A DNA stretch of 33,114 nt from Mxb001 sp964537955 (GTDB lineage Bacteria; Actinomycetota; Actinomycetes; S36-B12). The stretch is taken from assembly GCA_964537955.1 (NCBI GenBank), contig CAZICY010000019.1, positions 1-33,114 on the forward strand. Reading direction: 5' to 3'. The position numbers were made by a program, and so were the translations under genes. The notes beneath the pieces are model-generated. The model was not told the origin of the DNA, searched no databases, and saw only the letters and a list, made by a program, of their open reading frames with translations. Positions 6,751 through 14,466 of the stretch are shown one piece after another; position 1 is the first letter of the stretch, and the number at the start of each line of letters is the position of its first letter.

Positions 6751-7758
6751 GTGTTCATCATCGACTGGCTGGCTACCGGCGTGAGCTGGATCCTCGTCCA
6801 GTTCCACGCGCTCTTCTCCGCGCTCGGCATGAATCCGGCCAGTGGCTGGACGTGGACCTTCTCGATCGTCGGCCTCGTGGTCGTGATCCGCATCCTGCTG
6901 ATCCCGCTCTTCGTGAAGCAGATCAAGGCGCAGCGCAACATGCAGATCATCCAGCCGCGCATCAAGGAGATCCAGAAGAAGTACGCCGGCGACCGCGAGA
7001 AGCAGTCGCAGGAGATGATGAAGATCTACAAGGAGACGGGCACTAACCCGCTGTCGTCCTGCCTGCCGATCCTGCTCCAGGCCCCTATCTTCTTCGCCCT
7101 CTTCACGGTGCTGCAGGGCATCGCGATGTACAACCCGGACAACCCGGATTACAACCCGCCGGGCGTTTTCGGATGGGACCAGTACGCCGCCCTGCTCCCC
7201 CAGGCACACGACGCGTCGATCTTCGGTGCCCCGCTCTATGGCTACTTCATGGGTGCCAGCGAGGTGGCGGCGGATGGCTTCAACCCGCTGAACACTCGCG
7301 TGCTGTCCTTCATCCTCATCATCTTGATGACGGCGACGACGTTCATCACGCAGCGCCAGCTCATCGTCAAGAACTCCGCTCCGGACAACCCCTTCGTCAA
7401 GCAGCAGAAGATCCTGCTCTACGTCTTCCCGGTCATCTTCGCCGTCGGCGGCATCAACTTCCCGATCGGCGTACTCATCTACTGGATGACCACCAACCTC
7501 TGGACGATGGGTCAGCAGTTCTACGTCATCCGCAACAACCCTCAGCCCGGGACCCCTGCGTTCGATGCATGGGAGGCGCGCAAGGCCGAGAAGGCCGCGC
7601 GCAAGGCAGCAAAGAAGGGCGGCGTCGCTGTCGTCGAGGTGGTCGAGGAGGCCCCCGTGGCCCCGGCCCCACGCGTGCAACCCAAGCGACAGCCGAAGTC
7701 GAAGCGATCCAAGGGCGGCGGTAGCTCCGCCGGCACCTCCACGAAGGGAACGTCATGA
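6751..7758 (+). CDS. yidC: Membrane protein insertase YidC
   Basis: YidC/Oxa1-family insertase that folds and inserts inner-membrane proteins. The 335-residue product has an N-terminal membrane segment, a second one around residues 38-55 containing the conserved groove arginine (IRILLIP, Arg47), a cytoplasmic hairpin rich in Lys/Glu, then further helices including NPLSSCLPILLQAPIFFALF and FPIGVLIYWMTTNLWTMGQQ. The C-terminal tail is Lys/Ala-rich and basic, consistent with ribosome contact. The start is GTG at 6751, with GGGAG (6741-6745) 5 nt upstream. It overlaps jag by ATGA, so the two are translationally coupled. Confidence 0.97.
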   Translation: MFIIDWLATGVSWILVQFHALFSALGMNPASGWTWTFSIVGLVVVIRILLIPLFVKQIKAQRNMQIIQPRIKEIQKKYAGDREKQSQEMMKIYKETGTNPLSSCLPILLQAPIFFALFTVLQGIAMYNPDNPDYNPPGVFGWDQYAALLPQAHDASIFGAPLYGYFMGASEVAADGFNPLNTRVLSFILIILMTATTFITQRQLIVKNSAPDNPFVKQQKILLYVFPVIFAVGGINFPIGVLIYWMTTNLWTMGQQFYVIRNNPQPGTPAFDAWEARKAEKAARKAAKKGGVAVVEVVEEAPVAPAPRVQPKRQPKSKRSKGGGSSAGTSTKGTS

Positions 7759-8249
7759 GCACCGAGACCGAGGCTCCCGCGGCCGATCTGCTCGAGAAGG
7801 AGGGCGACGCTGCGGCGGACTACCTCGAGGGCCTGCTCGACATCGCCGACCTCGATGGCGACATCGACATCGACGTCGAGGGCGATCGCGCTCAGGTGTC
7901 GATCGTGGAGATCAACGCCGGCGAACTGAAGTCACTCGTAGGCGATGACGGCAAGGTGCTCGACGCCCTGCAGGAACTGGCGCGCCTCGCAGCAGCTCAG
8001 GCCACGGGCGAGCGCTCGCGCCTCATGCTCGACATCGCCGGATTCCGTCTCGCCCGCCGCCGTGAACTCGAGGCCTTGGCGCAGACCGCGATCGACGAGG
8101 TCAAGGAGACCGGCGAGCCGGTGCGCCTGGCGGCGATGAACGCCTTCGAACGCAAGGTCGTGCACGACGTGGTGACCAACGCCGGGCTCGTGAGCGAGTC
8201 CGAGGGCGTTGACCCCGACCGGCGCATCGTCATCAAGCCGGCCTCCTAG
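7755..8249 (+). CDS. jag: RNA-binding protein Jag/KhpB (KH-R3H)
   Basis: Jag/KhpB is a cytoplasmic RNA-binding protein encoded beside yidC. The 164-residue product has an acidic N-terminus, a KH domain (about 22-95) and an R3H domain (about 100-160) with the Arg-x3-His pair in FERKVVHDVV (Arg133, His137) and the end VSESEGVDPDRRIVI. It lacks the separate Jag-N domain of firmicute versions, as usual in Actinobacteria. The start ATG overlaps the yidC stop (ATGA). Confidence 0.94.
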   Translation: MSTETEAPAADLLEKEGDAAADYLEGLLDIADLDGDIDIDVEGDRAQVSIVEINAGELKSLVGDDGKVLDALQELARLAAAQATGERSRLMLDIAGFRLARRRELEALAQTAIDEVKETGEPVRLAAMNAFERKVVHDVVTNAGLVSESEGVDPDRRIVIKPAS

Positions 8250-8317
8250 CGCGTTCGCCCCGGAGTCCTTCACTGACCGCCGAATCGCTGCCGACGCCCC
8301 CCGCTGCGCTGGGCGCG

Positions 8318-8938
8318 GTGGTGACCGATGCCACGGCGCAGGCGGCTATGGCCCGATACGCCGAGTTACTTGCGACCGCGGGCGTCGAGCGCGGCCTGAT
8401 CGGCCCTCGCGAGGTGCCGCGACTGTGGGATCGGCACCTGCTCAACTGCGCGGTCGCCGTACCCCTGGTGCCCGAGGGCGCGGATGTGATCGACGTGGGG
8501 TCGGGGGCAGGGCTTCCGGGCATCGTGTGGGCGATCGTTCGGTCGGACATCACCGTGACCTGCCTGGAACCCCTCCAGCGGCGAGCGACCTTCCTGGAGG
8601 AGGCCGTCACGGATCTCGGGCTGTCGGGTCGCGTGCATGTGGTGCGCGCACGAGCCGAGGACATCGTCCGAGGCCGTGGGCCGGTGACGTCGCTGCGTGC
8701 GCGGGTCGTGACCGCGCGTGCGGTGGCGCCGATGGAGCGCCTCGCCGGGTGGACAGTCCCGCTCGTGAAGCCCGGCGGCGAACTCCTTGCACTCAAGGGT
8801 CGCTCGGCCACCGAGGAGGTGGAGGCCTCCCGAGAGGTGCTCGAACGCCTGGGCATCGTGACGATCGAGATCGTCGAGTGCGGCGAGGGCGTTGTCGATC
8901 CCGTCACAACTGTGGTGCGCGCCCTCAAGGCCGATTGA
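8318..8938 (+). CDS. rsmG: 16S rRNA (guanine527-N7)-methyltransferase RsmG
   Basis: SAM-dependent methyltransferase modifying G527 of 16S rRNA. Recognisable motifs are RGLIGPREVPRLWDRHLLNC, the SAM-binding loop DVGSGAGLPGI and VTARAVAPMERL. GTG at 8318 (or 8321) is the first conventional start, giving 206 residues, but it has no good Shine-Dalgarno. The frame stays open upstream, and a CTG at 8273 with GGAG (8262-8265) 7 nt before it would add 15 residues (LTAESLPTPPAALGA). Homologues usually have about 20 residues before the YAELL motif, against 13 here with GTG and 28 with CTG, so the start is unresolved. It lies between jag and parA as in other Actinobacteria. Confidence 0.93.
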   Translation: MVTDATAQAAMARYAELLATAGVERGLIGPREVPRLWDRHLLNCAVAVPLVPEGADVIDVGSGAGLPGIVWAIVRSDITVTCLEPLQRRATFLEEAVTDLGLSGRVHVVRARAEDIVRGRGPVTSLRARVVTARAVAPMERLAGWTVPLVKPGGELLALKGRSATEEVEASREVLERLGIVTIEIVECGEGVVDPVTTVVRALKAD

Positions 8939-9077
8939 GCGAGCCCGACAGCCGTGATGTAGTCCACGGTTCAACCTTGTGCGCCTCCTGTGCCTCAAGC
9001 CAGGAGCCTCATGTCACGGCATAAGCAGGGCGGTGCACAATGTCGGCCATGGAGCGCGACACCGGCCTGGGCTGGCC

Positions 9078-9093
9078 TGTTTCACGTGAAACC
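9078..9093 (+). other. parS: parS centromere site 1
   Basis: TGTTTCACGTGAAACC matches the ParB consensus TGTTTCACGTGAAACA at 15 of 16 positions. It is upstream of parA and about 5 kb from oriC. Confidence 0.93.
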
Positions 9094-9143
9094 GAGCGGA
9101 CGGACGCCCCCCTGTGGGCAGGTCTGACCGGCCTGGGCTGGCC

Positions 9144-9159
9144 TGTTTCACGTGAAACC
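9144..9159 (+). other. parS: parS centromere site 2
   Basis: Second copy of TGTTTCACGTGAAACC, 66 bp after the first and 24 bp before the parA start. It is close enough to overlap the parA promoter region, so ParB binding may also repress parAB. Confidence 0.93.
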
Positions 9160-9182
9160 CAGCCCGCTCCGAGGATGTCCTC

Positions 9183-9980
9183 ATGACCCGAGTCCTCGCC
9201 GTGGCCAACCAGAAGGGCGGGGTCGGCAAGACGACGACCACGGTCAACCTCGCCTCCGCCCTGGCGGCTGATGGCCGGGAGGTCCTCGTCATCGACCTGG
9301 ACCCCCAGGGCAATGCCTCCACGGCCCTGGGCCTGGAGCATCACAGCGGCGTGCTGAGCACCTACGAGGTCCTCACCCAGGATGTCCCCCTGGCCGACAT
9401 CGTGGCGGAGCCGGCTGAGGGGGGCGGGCACCTGTGGGCCGCCCCCGCGACCATCGACCTCGCCGGGGCGGAGATCGAGCTGGTCTCCCTCGTGGCCCGT
9501 GAGGGGCGCCTGGACCGGGCGATCCAGGACTACCTGCGCGAGCACGAGGCCCGCCATGGCCGTCCGCTGGACTACGTCATCATCGACTGCCCCCCGAGCC
9601 TGGGCCTGCTCACCCTCAATGCCCTGGTCGCTGCCCGGGAGCTGCTGCTGCCCATCCAGTGCGAGTACTACGCCCTCGAGGGGGTGTCCCAACTCCTGCG
9701 GACGATCGACCTGGTCACCAAGCACCTCAATCCCGACCTCCAGGTGGGGGCCGTGCTGCTCACGATGTACGACGGCCGGACCCGCCTGTCGTCCCAGGTG
9801 GTCCAGGAGGTGCGCGAGCACTTCGGCGAGGCCGTGCTCCCTACGGTCATCCCCCGCTCGGTGCGCCTGTCCGAGGCCCCCTCCTATGGCCAGACCGTCC
9901 TCGCCTACGACGCGGGCTCCTCGGGCGCACTGGCCTACGTCCAGGCGGCCCGCGACCTCGACGGAGCCCCCCGTGACTAG
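9183..9980 (+). CDS. parA: Chromosome partitioning ATPase ParA
   Basis: ParA forms ATP-dependent gradients on the nucleoid that move ParB-parS complexes and so segregate the origin. The 265-residue product has the deviant Walker A KGGVGKTTT (11-19), VLVIDLDPQGNAS, the Walker B-like YVIIDCPPSLGLLTLNAL and the family motif IPRSVRLSEAPSYGQ. ATG at 9183 has GAGGA (9171-9175) 7 nt upstream. It is the standard chromosomal (Soj-type) ParA, with no N-terminal HTH. Two parS sites lie directly upstream and parB follows 41 bp downstream. The gene strongly favours GCC/CTG/GAC-type codons and looks slightly different in style from parB. Confidence 0.97.
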   Translation: MTRVLAVANQKGGVGKTTTTVNLASALAADGREVLVIDLDPQGNASTALGLEHHSGVLSTYEVLTQDVPLADIVAEPAEGGGHLWAAPATIDLAGAEIELVSLVAREGRLDRAIQDYLREHEARHGRPLDYVIIDCPPSLGLLTLNALVAARELLLPIQCEYYALEGVSQLLRTIDLVTKHLNPDLQVGAVLLTMYDGRTRLSSQVVQEVREHFGEAVLPTVIPRSVRLSEAPSYGQTVLAYDAGSSGALAYVQAARDLDGAPRD

Positions 9981-10000
9981 TTATCCACAGGTTATCCACA
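9981..10000 (+). promoter_or_regulatory. Two tandem perfect DnaA boxes between parA and parB
   Basis: TTATCCACA occurs at 9981-9989 and again at 9992-10000, same strand, 11 bp apart (one helical turn). They begin immediately after the parA stop and fill the space before the parB Shine-Dalgarno GAGGGGG (10009-10015). They are as good as any box inside oriC. Confidence 0.85.
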
Positions 10001-10021
10001 TCATGCTCGAGGGGGTTTCCT

Positions 10022-11056
10022 ATGGCTGAGGCCAAGCGTGGGCTGGGCAAGGGCCTCGGAGCGCTCATCCCGACCGGCCCGACCCCGGCGGGATCGAAGG
10101 CGGGTGCGGCGGGCGCATCAGGTGCGAAGAAGTCGGGGGCGAAGTCTGGTTCGAAGTCGTCAGGGAGCGCGCCGGCAGCGAGGGCGTCCGCACGTGCATC
10201 GCGCGGCGACGCCGCGCTCGAGCCCGTCGCCGGCGCGGTCTACGTCGAGATCCCGCCTGCGGACGTCGTGCCCAATCCGCGTCAGCCGCGCCAGGTCTTC
10301 GACACCGACGCGCTCGCCGAGCTCGTCCACTCCATCAGGGAGATCGGCCTGCTCCAGCCGATCGTCGTGCGGCGGCGCGATGCCGCCGATGGTGGCGCGC
10401 AGTTCGAGCTCATCGCGGGCGAGCGACGGTGGCGCGCCTCGCAGGAAGCGGGCCTGGAGCTGATCCCGGCGATCGTGCGCGAGACCGCGGACGACGACAT
10501 GCTCCGCGAGGCGCTGCTGGAGAACCTTCACCGCGCTGAGCTCAATCCCCTCGAGGAGGCGGCCGCCTACCAGCAGTTGCTCGCCGACTTCGGGGGCACG
10601 CAGGAGGAGCTGGCCCAGCGCCTGGGCCGTTCGCGGCCGCAGGTCGCCAACACCCTGCGCCTGCTCAAGCTGCCGCCCGCAGTGCAGCGCCGTGTCGCTG
10701 CCGGCGTCATCAGTGCCGGGCACGCCCGCGCACTGCTCTCCCTCGACGACGCTGACGCGATGGACGCGCTCGCGGAGCGCATCGTCAAGGAGGGACTGTC
10801 GGTGCGGTCGGTCGAGGAGATCGTCCTCATCGGCGACGACGGCGAGCCCAAGCGCAAGCGCACGCCGCGTCCCCGCGGCGGAGCCTCCGCCGAGGTCGCG
10901 GAGGTCCTCGCGACGGTGACCGAGCGGCTCGGTGACCTGCTCGACACGCGCGTGCGGGTGGAGGGCGTCCGCACGGAGCGCAGCCGCGGGCGGCTCGTGG
11001 TGGAGTTCGCCGATCTCGAGGACCTGCGCCGGATCACCGACATCATCGAAGGCTGA
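10022..11056 (+). CDS. parB: Chromosome partitioning protein ParB
   Basis: ParB is a CTP-dependent DNA clamp that loads at parS and spreads. The 344-residue product begins with the ParA-interacting motif KRGLGKGLGALIP (5-17), then a low-complexity Gly/Ala/Ser/Lys linker (20-65), then the CTPase domain with QPIVVRRR and GERRWRA (133-139) and ENLHR (167-171). A helix-turn-helix follows (LAQRLGRSRPQVANTLRLL), then a C-terminal dimerisation region. The start ATG 10022 has GAGGGGG 6 nt upstream. Two DnaA boxes precede the gene, so parB expression may respond to DnaA. Confidence 0.97.
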   Translation: MAEAKRGLGKGLGALIPTGPTPAGSKAGAAGASGAKKSGAKSGSKSSGSAPAARASARASRGDAALEPVAGAVYVEIPPADVVPNPRQPRQVFDTDALAELVHSIREIGLLQPIVVRRRDAADGGAQFELIAGERRWRASQEAGLELIPAIVRETADDDMLREALLENLHRAELNPLEEAAAYQQLLADFGGTQEELAQRLGRSRPQVANTLRLLKLPPAVQRRVAAGVISAGHARALLSLDDADAMDALAERIVKEGLSVRSVEEIVLIGDDGEPKRKRTPRPRGGASAEVAEVLATVTERLGDLLDTRVRVEGVRTERSRGRLVVEFADLEDLRRITDIIEG

Positions 11057-11143
11057 ACCACTCGACCTCGCGTGCACCACGGCGGGGGCGTAGCCTCCGA
11101 CAATCGGGATCGCCCGACACTCACGAGTCTCCAGGGAGTGCAC

Positions 11144-12430
11144 ATGCGCACGGTGATCATCGGAGGCGGGGTTCTCGGCCTCACCCTCGGTTACGAGCTC
11201 GCCCGGCAGGGTGCCGAGGTCGAGATCGTCGACGCGCGCGAGCCGGGCCTGGGGGCCTCGGCCGTCAACGCCGGGTGGGTCGTGCCCAGCGAGGCCGCGC
11301 CCGTGCCCGGCCCCGGCCTGATCCTCAAGTCGATGAAGTGGATGGTCCGCAAGGACTCCCCGCTCTACATCAAGCCCTCCGTGCAGCCGGATCACGTGCG
11401 CTTCATGCTCGGCATGTGGCGACGCTGCAATGAGCGCGACGCCCGCGCGGGCTTCGAGGCGCACCTCGCACTCGCGGAGTCGACCAACGACATCCTCGAC
11501 GACTACACCCGCGACGGCATCGCCTACGACTCCTACGCCAAGGGCCTGCTCATGGCCTTCCGCGACGCCGACAACATGCACCACCACGTGAGCGGCCTGG
11601 CGCTTCAATCGGCGTATGGACTCGACCCGCAAGTGCTCGAGGGCGACGCCGTCCACCAGGCCGAGCCCGCCCTGCGCAGCGGCCTCGCGGGTGGCATCTA
11701 CTTCCCCCATGAGCGTCATCTGGACTCCGCTTCCCTGACCCGAGGCCTGCGCGCCCGCATCCTCGAGCTCGGCGGCACCATCACCGAATCCGCACCGATC
11801 GACCGGGTCGAGCGCCTCGGCGACGCCATCGTCGCCGTCCGCAGCGGCGAGCGCCGCTTCACGGCCGATGCCTTCGTCGTCGCCGCGGGTGCCTGGACCG
11901 GACGCGTGACGGACCTCTTCGGCGTACCCCTGCCCATCCGGCCCGGCAAGGGCTACTCCATCGACCTGACTCCCGCGCCCATGCACCTGCGCACCGCCAT
12001 CAATCTCTCGGACGCGAAGATCGCGATGACGCCGTACGACGGGCGGATGCGCCTGTCCGGCACGATGGAGTTCGCCGGCCTGGACGAGGACGTCAACGTC
12101 ACGCGCGTCCAGGCGATCCTGCGCGGACCGTCCGGCTACTTCGACGACTGGCAGATCCCGGCCAGTGCATCGCAGGCCAAGGCCGGCATGCGCCCGATGA
12201 CCCCGGACGGCATGCCGATCATCGGCGTGCTGCCGGGGACGGCCAACGCCTACGTCTCGAGCGGCCACGGCATGCTCGGCATCACCCTGGGACCTGGCAC
12301 CTCGCGCGCGCTCGCCGACGAGATTCTCGGCAGGGGCGTGCCCCCGCGCTTGCTGCCCTTCAGCCCCACTCGATTCGCCCGCCGCGTCAAGGCGATGCCC
12401 GCGCTCACGCCCGTCGGAGCGCACCGATGA
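11144..12430 (+). CDS. FAD-dependent D-amino-acid dehydrogenase, probably D-hydroxyproline dehydrogenase
   Basis: DAO-family flavoprotein that likely oxidises a cyclic D-amino acid. The 428-residue product has the N-terminal FAD fold VIIGGGVLGLTLGYELA, then GASAVNAGWV, and the C-terminal flavin motifs GMRPMTPDGMPIIG and SSGHGMLGITLGPGTS. ATG at 11144 has AGGGAG 5 nt upstream. Its stop overlaps the next start as ATGA. The neighbours, a DHDPS-family enzyme and a proline-racemase family enzyme, make it likely to be the cis-4-hydroxy-D-proline dehydrogenase of bacterial trans-4-hydroxy-L-proline degradation. The family is certain; the substrate is inferred from context. Other D-amino acids, such as D-proline, are possible. 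Confidence 0.85.
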   Translation: MRTVIIGGGVLGLTLGYELARQGAEVEIVDAREPGLGASAVNAGWVVPSEAAPVPGPGLILKSMKWMVRKDSPLYIKPSVQPDHVRFMLGMWRRCNERDARAGFEAHLALAESTNDILDDYTRDGIAYDSYAKGLLMAFRDADNMHHHVSGLALQSAYGLDPQVLEGDAVHQAEPALRSGLAGGIYFPHERHLDSASLTRGLRARILELGGTITESAPIDRVERLGDAIVAVRSGERRFTADAFVVAAGAWTGRVTDLFGVPLPIRPGKGYSIDLTPAPMHLRTAINLSDAKIAMTPYDGRMRLSGTMEFAGLDEDVNVTRVQAILRGPSGYFDDWQIPASASQAKAGMRPMTPDGMPIIGVLPGTANAYVSSGHGMLGITLGPGTSRALADEILGRGVPPRLLPFSPTRFARRVKAMPALTPVGAHR

Positions 12431-13308
12431 CCATCACCGGCATCCTCACCGCACTCGTCACGCCCTTCCACGCCGACGGCTCGATCGATGACGCGGGCAT
12501 CCAGCGCCATGTGGACCGCCAGGTCGACGCCGGCATCCACGGCCTCGTGCCGCTGGGTACGACCGGTGAGTTCACCACGATGACCCACGAGGAGCGGCGG
12601 CACGTCACCGAGGCCGTCATCGATGCGGCAGCCGGTCGCATCGGCGTCTTCCCGCACACGGGTGCGCAGTCGACCGCGGAGACCATCGCGCTGTCCGTCC
12701 ACGCGCAGAAGGCTGGCGCGAAGGGCCTCATGATCGTGCCGCCGTACTACGACCCGCTGAGCATCTCGGCGTTGCACGCGCACCTCGCCGCGGTCGGCGA
12801 GGCCGTCGACATCCCGATCGTCTACTACAACGTCCCCGGTGCCACGGGCATCCGCCTGGACGCCGAGCAGCTTGCTGCGCTCGGCAGCATCCGCAACGTC
12901 GACTACATCAAGGACACCAGCGGCGACTTCAGCACCGTGACGGCGATGCTCATCGGCTACGCCGACCAGATCACCCTCTTCAACGGCTGGGACACGCTCA
13001 CCTTCGGTGCGCTGGCCACCGGCGCTCAGGGCTCGGTGTGGGGCATGGGCAACCTGCTGCCCGACCAGGCCGTGCGCTTGTTCGAGGCACTGGCTGTCAA
13101 GGGTGACCTGGAGGAGGGCCGGCGCCTGTGGCACGGCCTGTGGAAGGTCAACGCCCTGCTCGAGTCGGTCAACTATGTGGCTGCCATCAAGGGTGGCCTC
13201 GAGGACCTCGGCGTCGGTGCCGGGCCGGTGCGCGCACCGCTCCAGCCGGTGTCGGCGGAGTTCCGCGCGGAGCTCGCCGCTGCCCTGAAGGCCGCGCAGG
13301 CGCTGTGA
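12427..13308 (+). CDS. DHDPS/NAL-family lyase, probably pyrroline-4-hydroxy-2-carboxylate deaminase
   Basis: Class I aldolase-fold enzyme of 293 residues. It has the GTTGE motif (44-48), Tyr133 in IVYYNVPG and the Schiff-base lysine Lys162 in YIKDTSGD. A true DapA would normally sit among lysine genes, and the arginine that usually follows NVPG/NVPx in DHDPS is not conserved here. Between a D-amino-acid dehydrogenase and a proline-racemase homologue, the best guess is delta1-pyrroline-4-hydroxy-2-carboxylate deaminase, giving 2-oxoglutarate semialdehyde. The start overlaps the previous stop (ATGA) and its own stop overlaps the next start (GTGA), so the three genes are translationally coupled. 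The family is firm and the substrate is inferred. Confidence 0.85.
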   Translation: MTITGILTALVTPFHADGSIDDAGIQRHVDRQVDAGIHGLVPLGTTGEFTTMTHEERRHVTEAVIDAAAGRIGVFPHTGAQSTAETIALSVHAQKAGAKGLMIVPPYYDPLSISALHAHLAAVGEAVDIPIVYYNVPGATGIRLDAEQLAALGSIRNVDYIKDTSGDFSTVTAMLIGYADQITLFNGWDTLTFGALATGAQGSVWGMGNLLPDQAVRLFEALAVKGDLEEGRRLWHGLWKVNALLESVNYVAAIKGGLEDLGVGAGPVRAPLQPVSAEFRAELAAALKAAQAL

Positions 13309-14390
13309 CACTGCGTCTCACCTGCATCGAGGCCCACGCTGAAGGCGAGCCGGGCCGCGTCATCGTCGATGTCGATGCACTCGTGCCGGGCGACACGATC
13401 GAGGAACGGTTCGCCTACGCGGCGCGCGAGCTGCACGGCCTGCGCAGGCTCGTGCTGCACGAGCCGCGTGGCTATCCGGGCCTGTGCGCGGTGCTCGCGC
13501 TCACACCCTCGGATCCGCGCGCTCACGTCGCCATCATCGTGATGGAGCAGGGCGCCTTCACGCCCATGTCGGGCAGCAACACCATCTGCACCGTGACCGC
13601 CCTGCTGGAGACCGGCCGCATCCCCATGGTGGAGCCGGTGACGACGGTGACCTTGGAGACCGCCGTCGGCCTGGTCACGGTCGATGCGCGCTGCGAAGGC
13701 GGCAAGGTGCTCGCGGTGACCATCGCCAACGTCCCGGCGTTCGCCGTGCACCTGGGCGTGCCGCTGGAGATCCCCGTCGATCCGCGCGTGGATCCCGGCA
13801 CCGACTGGGGCCGGACGCGCACCGTGCCGGTCGATGTGGCCTTCGGTGGGCAGTTCTTCGTGCTCGCGCGCGCGGAGGACCTCGGTGTCGGCCTGGATCC
13901 GTCGGACGTCCCGCGGCTGCTCTCCCTCGGCGCGCGGCTCAAGTTGGCCGTGAATCAGCAGTATCCGGTCGCGCACCCGCTCAACTCCGGCATCGACTCG
14001 GTCAATCTCGTGATGATCACCGGTCCGTCGCCGGGGCCCGGGATCGACGGGCGCAATGCGATGGTGATGGCCACGGACACGCTCTCCGACGACCCAGCCA
14101 CGTGGACAGGGGCGCTCGATCGGTCGCCGTGCGGCACCGGCACGTGCGCGCGGATGGCCTGCATGCATGCGCGCGGCGAGCTCTCGCTCGACACCCCCTT
14201 CGTGCACCAGGGCATGCTCGACACGACCTTCACCGGGATGCTCGTGGGCGAGACGACGGTGGGCGACTACGCCGCGGTGCTGCCCACGATCACCGGTCGC
14301 GGCTGGGTGACCGGTCGCAGCGAGTGGGTGCTGGACGACTCCGACCCCTTCCCCGAGGGCTACACGATCGGCGATATCTGGCCGGTGTGA
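13305..14390 (+). CDS. Proline racemase family enzyme (hydroxyproline 2-epimerase or dehydratase)
   Basis: A 361-residue member of the proline racemase superfamily. The second catalytic cysteine is present in DRSPCGTGTC (Asp272, Cys276). The first, normally in MCGHG, is replaced by serine in PMSGSNTICTV (Ser89). Ser/Cys members are known in the family and are linked to 4-hydroxyproline 2-epimerase and/or trans-3-hydroxyproline dehydratase rather than plain proline racemase. The start is GTG 13305 in a 4-bp overlap with the previous stop; translation upstream of it is out of the family. With its neighbours it completes three steps of hydroxyproline catabolism. The last enzyme, 2-oxoglutarate semialdehyde dehydrogenase, and a transporter are not in the window. 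Confidence 0.87.
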   Translation: MTLRLTCIEAHAEGEPGRVIVDVDALVPGDTIEERFAYAARELHGLRRLVLHEPRGYPGLCAVLALTPSDPRAHVAIIVMEQGAFTPMSGSNTICTVTALLETGRIPMVEPVTTVTLETAVGLVTVDARCEGGKVLAVTIANVPAFAVHLGVPLEIPVDPRVDPGTDWGRTRTVPVDVAFGGQFFVLARAEDLGVGLDPSDVPRLLSLGARLKLAVNQQYPVAHPLNSGIDSVNLVMITGPSPGPGIDGRNAMVMATDTLSDDPATWTGALDRSPCGTGTCARMACMHARGELSLDTPFVHQGMLDTTFTGMLVGETTVGDYAAVLPTITGRGWVTGRSEWVLDDSDPFPEGYTIGDIWPV

Positions 14391-14466
14391 GCGCGGTGGT
14401 CCCGTGATCCAGGGCGGAACCCCCACAGCGATGATGACGTCTCAACGCCGACACCCTGGAGGAATC

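Larger units (their letters stand above)
9061..9159 (+). repeat. Two 33-bp direct repeats, each carrying parS
   Basis: A 33-bp sequence starting ACCGGCCTGGGCTGG occurs identically at 9061-9093 and 9127-9159, a 66-bp period. Each copy ends in the ParB-binding palindrome. The flanking bases differ, so the unit boundaries are sharp. The preceding bases 8939-9060 hold no gene that I can recognise. Confidence 0.9.

Noticed and set aside
10160..12424. Very long open frame on the minus strand opposite parB and the FAD dehydrogenase
   Set aside because: It is antisense to two clearly conserved genes and shows no domain or codon logic; long antisense frames are common in GC-rich DNA with G/C third positions.
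12427..13308. Annotation as dapA (dihydrodipicolinate synthase)
   Set aside because: Catalytic residues fit the whole superfamily; the coupled neighbours and lack of lysine genes point to hydroxyproline breakdown instead.
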